The notes: generated from the letters alone by a model not told the origin. Positions 8,200 through 16,803 are shown, counted from the first letter of the stretch. The stretch is 64,000 bases of DNA from Novosphingobium piscinae (GCF_014230355.1 NZ_JACLAX010000009.1:62001-126000); one strand, 5' to 3'. Translations and numbers: made by a program.

Positions 8200-8320
8200 G
8201 AAATTTAAGGGGTCTGGTTACCGGCTAAGCAAGAAATTTTCTAAATATCTGAAATTAAATGATAATGACTAGCTGGCTGGCGGGCCTTCGCAGTGTCTGG
8301 AGGCGTCGCAGGCTCGGGCG

Positions 8321-9232
8321 TCACGCAGCCAGAAAGGCGGTCACATCGGCAATGAAGCTGTCGAGCCGATCGTGATGGAGCCAGTGCCCGGCCTGTTCGT
8401 AAGTGATCAGGCGCGCATTGGCGAAATGGGCCATGCGCCCGTCCTCGGCCGGGCTGCTTGCCCAGGAATCGGCGCCCCAGAGCAGGAGAACCGGACAGGT
8501 GATCGCCTGCCACAGACGAAAGATCTCCTCGCCGCCAAGCTCGTCCGGCGGGGCGGTGAACAGGTAGTTGTCATATTTCCAACTCCAGCTGCCGTCCTCG
8601 TTGCGGCTGGCGCCGTGCACGGTGAGGTGGCGGGCCTGCTCGTCCGACAGGTAGGAATTGGCTTCCTTCATCCGCTGGTATGCCTCCTCCAGCGTCGCAT
8701 AGCGGCGCGGCTGGCGACCGGCCGCCCCGCGGCGCTCGGTGATCCATTTGCGCATCCGGTCGGCATGGCTCGTCTCGGCCTGCCGCGCGAGGTCCTCGGC
8801 AGTGTAGCCCAGCCCCTCGATGTTGACGTAGCGGGCCACCCTCTCGGGATAGAGCCCAACGTAGCGGCTGGTGATATGGCCGCCCAGCGAATGGGCGATG
8901 ATCGTGACTTGGTCGTAGCCAAGCGTCTGGACCAGCTGGGCAAAATCGTAGACGCAGCTGATCAGCCGGTAGTCCCCATCGGGCGACCACGCGCTGTCGC
9001 CATGGCCGCGCAGGTCGGGGGCGATGACATGCCAGTCATGGCGCAGCCGCTGTGCCACCCAGTCCCAGCTGCGGCAGTGATCGCGCCCGCCATGCTGGAG
9101 GATCAGCGGCGGGGCCTCGGGATTGCCCCAATCGACGTAGTGCAGTCGCAGGCGCTGGGAGATGAAGCTGTGCGAGGTCGGCCCGAGATCGTTCATGCCC
9201 CCGAGCCTGTTCGCCCACCATGGCTCTGTCAA
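8321..9232 (-). CDS. Alpha/beta hydrolase
   Basis: About 303 residues with the alpha/beta-hydrolase fold. The oxyanion region is LILQHGGRDH, the strand-loop DLRGHGDS is conserved, the nucleophile elbow is AHSLGGH, the acid is probably Asp in LLWGADSW, and the catalytic His lies in QAGHWLHH near the C-terminus. No signal peptide is visible, so it is probably cytosolic. The substrate is unknown. The family includes epoxide hydrolases, haloperoxidase-like enzymes and ring-cleavage-product hydrolases. The gene is monocistronic and divergent from trxB. A start at 9196 (MNDLGPTSH) is a reasonable alternative, because neither start has a strong ribosome site. Confidence 0.8.
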   Translation of the reverse strand: MTEPWWANRLGGMNDLGPTSHSFISQRLRLHYVDWGNPEAPPLILQHGGRDHCRSWDWVAQRLRHDWHVIAPDLRGHGDSAWSPDGDYRLISCVYDFAQLVQTLGYDQVTIIAHSLGGHITSRYVGLYPERVARYVNIEGLGYTAEDLARQAETSHADRMRKWITERRGAAGRQPRRYATLEEAYQRMKEANSYLSDEQARHLTVHGASRNEDGSWSWKYDNYLFTAPPDELGGEEIFRLWQAITCPVLLLWGADSWASSPAEDGRMAHFANARLITYEQAGHWLHHDRLDSFIADVTAFLAA

Positions 9233-9332
9233 CCCGGCGGCAGTCTCTTCCGGTCGGGCAAAACGCCCGGCGGGGACTCGTCATTCCGGCCGCCGCCACC
9301 TATCTCCGCAGCGACAGGAGGAACGACGATCC

Positions 9333-10307
9333 ATGGCCACGCACACCACCCGCATGCTCATCATCGGCTCCGGCCCGGCCGGACTGACCGCGGCGATCTA
9401 TGGCGCCCGCGCGGGGATGCAGCCGATCGTCGTCCAGGGCCTCCAGCCCGGCGGCCAGCTGACCATCACCACCGATGTCGAGAACTATCCCGGCTTCCGC
9501 GACGTGGTGCAGGGGCCCTGGCTGATGCAGGAGATGCAGGCTCAGGCCGAACACGTCGGCACCCGCATGCTGTGGGACACGATCGTCGACATCGACCTGT
9601 CCGGCCCGCCTTTCCGCGCGATCGGCGATTCGGGTGACGTGTACGAGGGCGAGACCCTGGTGATCGCCACCGGCGCGCAGGCCCGCTGGCTGGGCGCGCC
9701 CGGTGAGCAGGAGCTCGGCGGCAAGGGCGTTTCGGCCTGTGCCACCTGCGACGGCTTCTTCTATCGCGGCAAGAAGGTGGTGGTGATCGGCGGCGGCAAT
9801 ACCGCGGTCGAGGAGGCGCTCTACCTGACCAACCATTCGCCTGAGGTGACGATCATCCACCGCCGCGATTCCTTCCGCGCCGAGAAGATCCTGCAGGACC
9901 GGCTGTTCGCTCATCCCGCGGTCAAGGTGGTGTGGAACAAGACCGTCGCCCGCTTTGTCGGCGATCCCGCCCAGGGCGGACTCAAGGCGGTCGAGGTGGT
10001 CGACACCAAGACCGGCGAGACCTCGCTGATCGAGACCGACGGCGCCTTCGTGGCGATCGGTCATGCTCCGGCGACCGAGTTGTTCCGGGGCAAGCTTGAG
10101 CTCGACGACAGTGGCTACATCGTGGTGACGCCGGGCACGCCGAAAACCTCGATCCCGGGTGTCTTCGCCTGCGGTGACGTGATGGACCACACCTACCGTC
10201 AGGCGGTCACCGCAGCCGGGACCGGCTGCATGGCCGCGCTCGATGCCGAGCGGTTCGTCGCCGAGCGCGAGTTTGCGCGGGGGCAGGAGGCAGCGGTTCC
10301 AGCCTGA
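9333..10307 (+). CDS. trxB: Thioredoxin reductase
   Basis: A 324-residue low-molecular-weight NADPH-thioredoxin reductase. The FAD-binding motif is GSGPAGLTAAIYGARAG (12-28), the redox-active pair is Cys136 and Cys139 in ACATCDG, the NADPH motif is VIGGGNTAVEEA, and the C-terminal FAD motif is PGVFACGDVMDHTYRQA. It keeps thioredoxin reduced in the cytoplasm. The start at 9333 follows CAGGAGG (9315-9321) and gives the canonical length. It is convergent with the exosortase hydrolase gene, with only 21 bp between the stops. Confidence 0.95.
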   Translation: MATHTTRMLIIGSGPAGLTAAIYGARAGMQPIVVQGLQPGGQLTITTDVENYPGFRDVVQGPWLMQEMQAQAEHVGTRMLWDTIVDIDLSGPPFRAIGDSGDVYEGETLVIATGAQARWLGAPGEQELGGKGVSACATCDGFFYRGKKVVVIGGGNTAVEEALYLTNHSPEVTIIHRRDSFRAEKILQDRLFAHPAVKVVWNKTVARFVGDPAQGGLKAVEVVDTKTGETSLIETDGAFVAIGHAPATELFRGKLELDDSGYIVVTPGTPKTSIPGVFACGDVMDHTYRQAVTAAGTGCMAALDAERFVAEREFARGQEAAVPA

Positions 10308-10328
10308 TCCGGCGCTGCCGCGGCGAGA

Positions 10329-11111
10329 TCAGTCGTGGCACTCGGTCAGCACGGCCAGCACCTGCGTCAGCAGCCAGTCCCGCGCGGCGGGTTCGACAAA
10401 GCTGTGCGACGCCTCCGGGCAGACATGCAGGCGGGGATCGGTCTGGTCCCATCCCGCCATGAACACCTGCGCGGTGCGATCGCGGCCTGCCAACAGGATG
10501 CGGACCGGGCCGGCGAACCCAGCCAGCCCCGCAGCCATGCGCGCGGCCAGCGACGAGGGCGGCTGGGGTCTGAGCATATCGCGCAGTGATATCAGCAGCT
10601 GCCGCGGCGCGATCCGGCCCTTGAGCAGGCGCAGTACGGCTGCCGGATCACGCAGCCGGCGGGCATAGTGGGCACGCAGCGCGGCTGGCTGCGCGGCCGC
10701 CTCGGCACCCGGCTCGATCGTCCACGGATTGCTCAGCACCAACGCGTCGCAGCCGGCCCCGGCGCACAGCATCAGGGCTGCCGCGGCGTCGCAGTTGCCC
10801 AGCGCGACGATCCGCCGCACTCCGGGCGCCGCGGCCCGGAAGGCCACCGCGGCTGCGCGCAGGTCGGGCTCGCTGCCAAGGAAACCGGTGTTGCGGCCTT
10901 CGCTGTCACCCACGCCGCGGCGGTCGAAGCGGAACACCGGAAAGCCCTGCGCGGCGATGACGGCAGCGAGCGCGGCTTGGCCATTCCACGCCCCTGCGCG
11001 CAGCTCGTTGCCGCCCGACACGATCAGCAGCCCGGTGGCGCCGGGCGCGAGGTCGAGTGTTCCGAGGCAGGTGCTGCCGGCGCAGGGGAAGGCCAGATGG
11101 AGCCGGGTCAT
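10329..11111 (-). CDS. Exosortase A system-associated hydrolase 1
   Basis: A 260-residue alpha/beta-hydrolase-like protein matching the PEP-CTERM/XrtA hydrolase 1 family (TIGR03100 by memory). FPCAGSTCLGTLDL, LLIVSGGNELRAG, FRFDRRGVGDSEGRNTGF and PEASHSFVEP (late His) are recognisable. The usual GxSxG elbow is replaced by ALGNCDAAAA, so the nucleophile may be Cys or the enzyme may act differently. The ATG at 11111 overlaps the stop of hydrolase 2 (ATGA), which implies translational coupling and rules out the longer reading. It is found only with exosortase A loci that also carry the ligase, carrier protein and decarboxylase seen nearby. The substrate is unknown. Confidence 0.85.
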   Translation of the reverse strand: MTRLHLAFPCAGSTCLGTLDLAPGATGLLIVSGGNELRAGAWNGQAALAAVIAAQGFPVFRFDRRGVGDSEGRNTGFLGSEPDLRAAAVAFRAAAPGVRRIVALGNCDAAAALMLCAGAGCDALVLSNPWTIEPGAEAAAQPAALRAHYARRLRDPAAVLRLLKGRIAPRQLLISLRDMLRPQPPSSLAARMAAGLAGFAGPVRILLAGRDRTAQVFMAGWDQTDPRLHVCPEASHSFVEPAARDWLLTQVLAVLTECHD

Positions 11112-11785
11112 GCGGCGAGGCCCGCGGCAATCCGCGCGGCCAGTGCCGCGCTCTGCGCCGCGTTCTCGTCGGGCTCGGCGCGTAGCCACAGACCGGCGCC
11201 GCCGATATCGGCCTGGGATATCACGGCGAGCCCGTCAGCCGGGATGGCCTCGCCCAGTTCGACGACCAGGGCCGGGCCGAGCCGGTAGCCGGCCAGTTCC
11301 AGTCCGCTGGCGCGGCCCTGCTCGAGCAGGGTCTCGGCCTGTTCGGTGCGGCCAGCCTCACGCGCGGCCAGGAGGCGCGCACGCACCATCTGGCGCAGCA
11401 GCGCCGCGCCGCCGAGCGGGGCATAGGCCCAGCCGGGCAGGGCCGGCGCCACCAGCGCGGCGCCGCGGATCGCCAGCACGTGGGTGACGGCAAAGTGGTG
11501 CGCGGCGCGTTCGGCTGCTGTGCGCCAGCCGGTGAGCGACTGCCGGTCGAGCGGAGCGAGGCTCTCGTTGGTGCCGGGCAGGTCGGGCAGGACGCTGTCG
11601 ATCCCGGCCGCATCGAGCGCGCGCATCGCCTCGACGGTAAACCGGCGCAGGCGGTTGCCCTCGTCGAACAGGGCGGGGAGCACCAGCACCCGCGCCGCGC
11701 GGCCGCGATCGAAGGTCAGCGCGAGTTCGTGCCCGTCGTCGTGCCCCTGCGTCGAGGCGTCGCGCGCGGGCCAGCGGGCGATCAT
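11108..11785 (-). CDS. Exosortase A system-associated hydrolase 2
   Basis: A 225-residue protein resembling the XrtA hydrolase 2 family (TIGR03101 by memory). LVLPALFDEGNRLRRFTVE and LPDLPGTNES are the recognisable segments. It starts 8 bp after the stop of the acyl carrier protein gene and overlaps hydrolase 1 by 4 bp, so the minus-strand genes form one transcript. At the nucleophile-elbow position only AIRGAAL is visible, and the catalytic serine is not obvious, so activity should not be assumed. It may process or release the product carried on the neighbouring carrier protein. Confidence 0.8.
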   Translation of the reverse strand: MIARWPARDASTQGHDDGHELALTFDRGRAARVLVLPALFDEGNRLRRFTVEAMRALDAAGIDSVLPDLPGTNESLAPLDRQSLTGWRTAAERAAHHFAVTHVLAIRGAALVAPALPGWAYAPLGGAALLRQMVRARLLAAREAGRTEQAETLLEQGRASGLELAGYRLGPALVVELGEAIPADGLAVISQADIGGAGLWLRAEPDENAAQSAALAARIAAGLAA

Positions 11786-11793
11786 TCCGTGGG

Positions 11794-12057
11794 TCAGGCG
11801 CTCGCCAGCTTGGCTTCGGTGAAGGCGAGCAGCGAGCCGTAGGTCTCGAGCAGTTCGCCGTCCACGTCCTCATCGTCAATGATGAAGCCGAGCCGGTCCT
11901 CCATTTCGGTGAGCAGTCCAGCAACCGACATCGAATCGAGTTCGGGCAGGTGGCCGAACAGGCCGGTGCTGCGGTCGAACCCCGCGACCCGGGCAGGGTC
12001 GAGACCCAGCACGTCGGCAAGGATCTGGCGCAGGGTCTGGTCGGCGGATGGCGTCAT
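11794..12057 (-). CDS. Acyl carrier protein, exosortase A locus
   Basis: An 87-residue stand-alone carrier protein beginning MTPSADQTLRQILADVLGLD. The phosphopantetheine serine is in LDSMSVAGL, embedded in the usual helix II context, and the C-terminus is acidic (DDEDVDGELLETYG). It would tether an acyl or aminoacyl intermediate made by the adjacent acyl-CoA ligase (13159) and be acted on by the hydrolases downstream. The start at 12057 gives the normal carrier-protein length, and the longer frame adds an unrelated basic leader. It lies between the GNAT/FemAB gene and hydrolase 2 in one minus-strand unit. Confidence 0.88.
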   Translation of the reverse strand: MTPSADQTLRQILADVLGLDPARVAGFDRSTGLFGHLPELDSMSVAGLLTEMEDRLGFIIDDEDVDGELLETYGSLLAFTEAKLASA

Positions 12058-12088
12058 GACGGGTCCGGTCGTTGTCCTGGTGGGGCCT

Positions 12089-13111
12089 CTAGCGGGCAGC
12101 GGGCTGGCGGGCAAGGCGCCCGCCGATCTGGCCGGTCAGCCGGCGCGAGAGGTGCAGCCACGTGTTGGGCGAGGACAGGCGCAGCGCCTCGAGATGATAT
12201 CGCGGTCTGACATCTTCCATCCAGTCCTGCTTGTAGGAATCGTTGCCGGTACCGAAATCGATCAGCTCGACCTGGTCGACATCGATGACATGGGCGAACA
12301 GCGCGGCGCTGAGCACGGTTCCCGGCGAGGCGCCGCGGGCGCTCTCGCGATGGGCCAGCTTGTGGATGTAGGCGGTGCCCGCCTCGACCGTCCAGAGCTG
12401 GGCGGCAACGGCGGTGCCGTCGACGCTTGCCACGCCCAGCCTGAGCCGGCCCGCCGCGCTTTCCGCCTCGGCAAAGGCGCGCAGGAATGCGGGCGAGCCT
12501 TCCTCCGGTTTCCAGCTGTCGGCATAGATCGCCTCGTAGTCCGCCCAGACCGCCTCGGCAAAGGCCGTGTGGATGGTGCAGGCCACCCGTCCGGACTTGC
12601 GCTTGAGCGAGGTTCGCAGCGCCCCGGGCAGGGTGGCGTGATAGTCGGCATAGCTGCGCCCGTCGACGCGCAGGATATGGTTGCTATCGTGCGACACGCA
12701 GCGGGTCATCCAGCCAGCCTTGCGGAAGGCCCGGGTCAGCGCGCTGCCGGTGCCGTCCTCCTCGGGCAAACCGGTCAGCGAGACGCGCCAGCTGTGTTCG
12801 GACAGATCGCGGGCGATCGCCTCGAACATCGGCACCGGATTGATCCCCGGGGTCACCAGCGGACGCCAGCGGAAGGTGTACCAGTTGGCGAGGGGAGCCA
12901 GCACCCCTTCCTCGCGTTCGACCAGCGGCAATAGGGCAACCCCCTCGCGCGACTGTCCAAGCACGTAGAGCGGCTTGAACCCGCAGTGCCGGCACAACCG
13001 CTCCCACCACTCGGTGCGGTCGAACGGCGCAGCCGCGCTGGCCAGCAGGTCCGCCACCGCGGTGTCGGCGGAGGCTTTACGCAGGTCGCTGAGATACTCT
13101 ACTGCGAACAC
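12089..13111 (-). CDS. GNAT/FemAB-like acyltransferase, exosortase locus
   Basis: 340 residues. The middle and C-terminal part looks like an acetyltransferase of the BioF2/FemAB-like GNAT group: SLKRKSGRVACTIHT, YEAIYADSWKPEEGSP, LGVASVDGTAVAAQLW, AYIHKLAH and DFGTGNDSYKQDWM. The last segments resemble the equivalent LDFGRSKTGSGAYHFK pattern in the second FemAB protein of the locus. Such enzymes transfer amino-acyl or acyl groups from tRNA or carrier proteins. Its place directly upstream of the carrier protein suggests that it takes an acyl group from it, which is inference. It is first in the minus arm and divergent from the ligase gene. Confidence 0.75.
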   Translation of the reverse strand: MFAVEYLSDLRKASADTAVADLLASAAAPFDRTEWWERLCRHCGFKPLYVLGQSREGVALLPLVEREEGVLAPLANWYTFRWRPLVTPGINPVPMFEAIARDLSEHSWRVSLTGLPEEDGTGSALTRAFRKAGWMTRCVSHDSNHILRVDGRSYADYHATLPGALRTSLKRKSGRVACTIHTAFAEAVWADYEAIYADSWKPEEGSPAFLRAFAEAESAAGRLRLGVASVDGTAVAAQLWTVEAGTAYIHKLAHRESARGASPGTVLSAALFAHVIDVDQVELIDFGTGNDSYKQDWMEDVRPRYHLEALRLSSPNTWLHLSRRLTGQIGGRLARQPAAR

Positions 13112-13158
13112 TCTGGTCCTTCTGGAGCTTGACGGGCACCTTGTCGCGCGAAACCCGA

Positions 13159-14667
13159 ATGGCGGTTCGACCGCTCGATCATCTGGTCCTGACCGGAGCG
13201 GACGACAGCCCAGCCCTGTTGCTTCGCGACCGGGTGTTTACGTTCCAAGACTTAAGGAGCCGTATCGCCGCGCTAGGGGGCTGGCTGGCCGACCAGGCGG
13301 GCGGACCCGGCGCGCGGGTGGCGAGCTGGGCGGCCAAGGGCGAGCTGACCTGCCTGCTGCCCCTGGCCGCTGCGCGCGCCGGGCTGATCCACGTGCCGAT
13401 CAACCCGCTGCTTAAACGCGCGCAGGTTGCGCATATCCTGTCGGACAGCGGAGCCCGGCTGCTGATCGGCTCGGCCGCGCGGCTGGCCACGCTCGAGCCC
13501 GATGATATCGCGGGCCTATATCGCTGCATCGAGGAGGGGGCCGCGCTGGCCGAGGCCGCGGCGCTGGAGCGGGCTTTGCCTCCGTCCGCAGCCGATCCGG
13601 ACGATCTTGCCGCGATCCTCTATACCAGCGGATCGACCGGGCGGCCCAAGGGGGTGATGCTCAGCCATGCAAACCTGTGGCTGGGGGCCGAAAGCGTGGC
13701 GACCTATTTGGACCTGCGCAGCGATGACAGGACCCTGGCGGTGCTGCCGCTGTCGTTCGACTATGGTCAGAACCAGCTGCTCTCCACCTGGTACGCAGGG
13801 GGCGCGGTGGCTCCGCTAGACTATCTCACCCCGCGTGACGTGATCAAGGCGGTGGCGCGCCATGCCATCACTACGCTGGCAGCCGTCCCGCCGCTGTGGG
13901 TCCAGCTGGCCGAGCTGGACTGGCCGGGCGAGGTCGCAGGCCACCTGCGTCGGCTGACCAACAGTGGCGGTGCGCTGACCGTACCGCTGGTTCGCCAGCT
14001 GCGCGGCCTGTTCCCGCAGGCGCGGCTTTTCGCCATGTACGGCCTGACCGAAGCCTTCCGCTCGACCTACCTCGATCCGGCGCTGATCGACAGCCATCCG
14101 ACCTCGATGGGCAAGGCGATACCACATGCTGATATCATCGTCGTCAACGACGCCGGCGCCGTGGCAGCCGATGGCGAGGAGGGCGAACTGGTCCATTGTG
14201 GCCCGCTGGTCGCACAGGGGTACTGGCACGACCCCGAACGGACCGCCGAGCGGTTCCGTCCTGCCCCGGCTGCGTCGCGCTATGGCGGCCTGGCGGTGTG
14301 GTCGGGCGACCGGGTGCGCCGCGAGGCCGACGGCCTGCTCTACTTTGTCGGGCGGCGCGACGCGATGATCAAGTCGGCCGGCAACCGGATCAGCCCGCAG
14401 GAGATCGAGGACGCCGCGCTTGCCACGGGCCTGGTCGCCGAGGCGGTCGCCCTGGGGGTGCCCGATCCGCGCCTCGGGCAGGCGGTGCACCTGGTCGCGC
14501 GGGCGTTGGGCGATCCCGCCGCCGCTGCCGCCGAGCTGCCGCGGCGGCTGGCTCAGGACCTGCCCAATTTCATGCACCCCCGGGCGATCCACTGGCGCGA
14601 GGCCATGCCGGTCGGCCCCAATGGCAAGCTCGATCGGACCGGGCTGCTCGAGGAGCTTATCGGATGA
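13159..14667 (+). CDS. Acyl-CoA ligase (AMP-forming), exosortase A associated
   Basis: A 502-residue ANL-superfamily adenylating enzyme of the XrtA-locus ligase group (TIGR03098 by memory). The P-loop-like motif is ILYTSGSTGRPKGV, the A5 motif is AMYGLTEAFRS, the A7/A8 hinge is SGDRVRREADGLLYFVGRRD and the catalytic Lys lies in GPNGKLDR near the C-terminus. It should activate a carboxylic or amino acid and load it on CoA or on the neighbouring carrier protein. The ATG at 13159 lacks a clear ribosome site, and TTG codons at 13129 and 13141 could be the true start. The next gene overlaps its stop (ATGA). Confidence 0.87.
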   Translation: MAVRPLDHLVLTGADDSPALLLRDRVFTFQDLRSRIAALGGWLADQAGGPGARVASWAAKGELTCLLPLAAARAGLIHVPINPLLKRAQVAHILSDSGARLLIGSAARLATLEPDDIAGLYRCIEEGAALAEAAALERALPPSAADPDDLAAILYTSGSTGRPKGVMLSHANLWLGAESVATYLDLRSDDRTLAVLPLSFDYGQNQLLSTWYAGGAVAPLDYLTPRDVIKAVARHAITTLAAVPPLWVQLAELDWPGEVAGHLRRLTNSGGALTVPLVRQLRGLFPQARLFAMYGLTEAFRSTYLDPALIDSHPTSMGKAIPHADIIVVNDAGAVAADGEEGELVHCGPLVAQGYWHDPERTAERFRPAPAASRYGGLAVWSGDRVRREADGLLYFVGRRDAMIKSAGNRISPQEIEDAALATGLVAEAVALGVPDPRLGQAVHLVARALGDPAAAAAELPRRLAQDLPNFMHPRAIHWREAMPVGPNGKLDRTGLLEELIG

Positions 14668-15890
14668 AGCCGCTTGGTCCTGTTCCCAATACTTTCAGTG
14701 ACAAGAATGGCATTCTTGCCATTGATGACGAGGATGCTGAAGCACTGGTGGCCCGCGCCGGGCGCACTCCCCTGTTCGTCTATTCGCGCGCCTTGATCCG
14801 CACCCGGGTGGCCCGTCTGCGCGCCGCCTTGCCGGCAGAGATTGCGCTTCATTATGCCGTTAAAGCAAACCCATATAAGCCTGTTCTTGAGACATTACTG
14901 GAAGATGTCGACGGGTTTGATATTGCCTCTGGGGGCGAGCTTGATCTGGTTGTGGCGGCCGGGATCGATCCGCGTCAGGTCAGTTTTGCAGGTCCGGGCA
15001 AGCGCGATGACGAACTTTTCAAAGCCATTGGTTTGGGCGTCACTCTTAATGTGGAATCTGAAAATGAGGCGCGGCGGGCGCTGCGCCTGGCGGAGGCCGC
15101 CGGCCGGCCGCCACGGATCGCGATCCGGGTCAACCCGGAGTTCGATCTGAAGGGCTCCGGGATGAAAATGGGCGGCGGGGCCAAGCCGTTCGGGCTCGAT
15201 GCCGAGCGGGTTCCGGCGCTGGTCCGTGAGGTCGTCGCGGGCGGCGCGGAATGGCGCGGGTTCCACATCTTCGCCGGGAGCCAGGCGCTGTCGGCCGAAC
15301 ACATCATTGAGACCCAGGCGCAGACGCTGCAACTCGCGGCGCGGCTGGCCGAGCAGGGCGGGGCGGGCTGTCCGCACCTCAACCTCGGTGGGGGCTTCGG
15401 CATTCCCTATTTTCCGGGCGACGAACCACTCGATCTGGAACGCGTCGGCGCGGCCCTGGCCGAGCGGCTGGCGGTGCGTCCGGCGGTTCTGGCGGAAACG
15501 CGCATGTGTCTGGAACTGGGGCGTTATCTGGTGGGCGAGGCGGGCGTCTACCTGACCCGGATCGTTGACCGCAAGGTCAGCCATGGCGAGGTGTTCCTGA
15601 TCACCGACGGCGGCATGCACCACCAACTCGCCGCTTCGGGCAACTTCGGCACGGTCGTGCGTCGCAACTACCCCGTGGCGATCGCCAGCCGGTTCGGCGC
15701 CCCGGTCGAGGAGGAGGCCTCGGTGGTGGGTTGCCTGTGCACCCCACTTGACCGGCTGGCCGACAAGGCCGGGTTGCCGCGCGCCGAGGTGGGCGATCTG
15801 GTCGCCGTGTTCTGCGCCGGCGCCTATGGCGCAACCGCCAGTCCGATGCAGTTCCTCGGCCAGGGCCCCGCCGCCGAGCTAATGGTCTAG
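14664..15890 (+). CDS. PLP-dependent decarboxylase, exosortase A associated
   Basis: A 408-residue fold-type III decarboxylase related to diaminopimelate/ornithine decarboxylases (XrtA family TIGR03099 by memory). The PLP lysine is in HYAVKANPYKP, the phosphate-binding glycine loop is LNLGGGFGIPY, and the C-terminal active-site cysteine is in VFCAGAYGATASP. The substrate is unknown. With the ligase and carrier protein it would form a small amine- or aminoacyl-building module. It is translationally coupled to the ligase (ATGA overlap). The first third (about 14670-15065) has clearly lower GC than the rest of the locus (see findings). Confidence 0.88.
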   Translation: MKPLGPVPNTFSDKNGILAIDDEDAEALVARAGRTPLFVYSRALIRTRVARLRAALPAEIALHYAVKANPYKPVLETLLEDVDGFDIASGGELDLVVAAGIDPRQVSFAGPGKRDDELFKAIGLGVTLNVESENEARRALRLAEAAGRPPRIAIRVNPEFDLKGSGMKMGGGAKPFGLDAERVPALVREVVAGGAEWRGFHIFAGSQALSAEHIIETQAQTLQLAARLAEQGGAGCPHLNLGGGFGIPYFPGDEPLDLERVGAALAERLAVRPAVLAETRMCLELGRYLVGEAGVYLTRIVDRKVSHGEVFLITDGGMHHQLAASGNFGTVVRRNYPVAIASRFGAPVEEEASVVGCLCTPLDRLADKAGLPRAEVGDLVAVFCAGAYGATASPMQFLGQGPAAELMV

Positions 15891-16142
15891 CAGCCTTCCG
15901 CCATGGTCCGGCAGCGCCCGGTTCGGGGCTACAGCCGGGTTCGGACATCACCGCCCGACTGGGTTTACCCAAGCCGCGCGGCCTGTGCCGTATCGGGACC
16001 GGGCCACGCAAATCCGGCCTTCGCGGGGCATCACTAACCGGTTGTTCACCCTTTTCGCCGATAGCGGGCGCAATGGGCTCAGGCCCGGACCGCGTCGGGA
16101 CGCCCGGCGCTGCCCGGTCCAGCCGCTTGCGAGGACCTGTCG
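15891..16142. other. Intergenic region before the polysaccharide export genes
   Basis: There are 252 bp without a supportable gene between the decarboxylase and the export lipoprotein. It probably holds the promoter of the export operon, but no convincing -35/-10 pair or operator was found. The GC content is similar to the flanks. The plus-strand readings through it are not supported by a ribosome site. Confidence 0.5.
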
Positions 16143-16787
16143 ATGCCGTTCACCCGCGTGTTTTCCCTGCTGGCGCTGTGCGCGCTGGCGACACTGTCGG
16201 TGGCCGGATGTGCTGGCGGTGGGGGCCGGACGGAACTGCCGCCGGCTTCGTTCGTGGCGATGCAGGAGGGCCCAGGTGAAGACTACGTCATCGGGCCGCT
16301 CGATGAACTGACCATCTTCGTCTGGCGCAACCCCGAGCTTGGCGCGAGCGTCCAGGTCCGTCCTGACGGACGCATCACGACCCCGCTGATCACCGACATG
16401 CCGGCCGTGGGCAAGACCCCCTCGATGCTGGCCGAGGACATCAAGCTGCAGCTCTCGCAATACATCCAGGAACCGCTGGTGTCGGTGATCGTCAACAAGT
16501 TTGCCGGCACTTTCAGCCAGCAGGTGCGGATCGTCGGCGCCACCGGCAAGCCGGCCTCGATCCCCTATCGTGCCAACATGACGGTGCTCGACGCGATGAT
16601 CGCAGTCGGCGGCCTGTCCGAGTTCGCGGCGGGCAACCGCTCGAAGCTGATCCGCTTCGACAAGGAAACCGGCAAGCAGCGCGAATATGCGCTGAAGCTG
16701 GGGGATCTGCTCAAGAAGGGCGACAGCCGCGCCAACGTGATGCTGATGCCGGGGGACGTGATCATCATCCCCGAGAGCACGTTCTGA
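16143..16787 (+). CDS. XrtA/PEP-CTERM polysaccharide export lipoprotein (Wza-like)
   Basis: 214 residues. The signal peptide ends in lipobox SVAG-Cys (about residue 23), so it is probably an outer-membrane lipoprotein. The Poly_export domain starts at YVIGPLDELTIFVWRNPEL, followed by VRPDGRITTPLI and two SLBB-like segments (QVRIVGATGKP, NMTVLDAMIAVGGLSEFA), ending MLMPGDVIIIPESTF. It matches the XrtA export family (TIGR03027 by memory). It would form the exit channel for the exopolysaccharide made by this locus. The chain-length determinant follows 16 bp later. Confidence 0.92.
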   Translation: MPFTRVFSLLALCALATLSVAGCAGGGGRTELPPASFVAMQEGPGEDYVIGPLDELTIFVWRNPELGASVQVRPDGRITTPLITDMPAVGKTPSMLAEDIKLQLSQYIQEPLVSVIVNKFAGTFSQQVRIVGATGKPASIPYRANMTVLDAMIAVGGLSEFAAGNRSKLIRFDKETGKQREYALKLGDLLKKGDSRANVMLMPGDVIIIPESTF

Positions 16788-16803
16788 GGCGCGGGGGCAG
16801 GGC

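Noticed and set aside
13129-13158. TTG start at 13129 for the acyl-CoA ligase
   Set aside because: GGAG at 13124 is too close to it. The ATG at 13159 was preferred, though with limited certainty.
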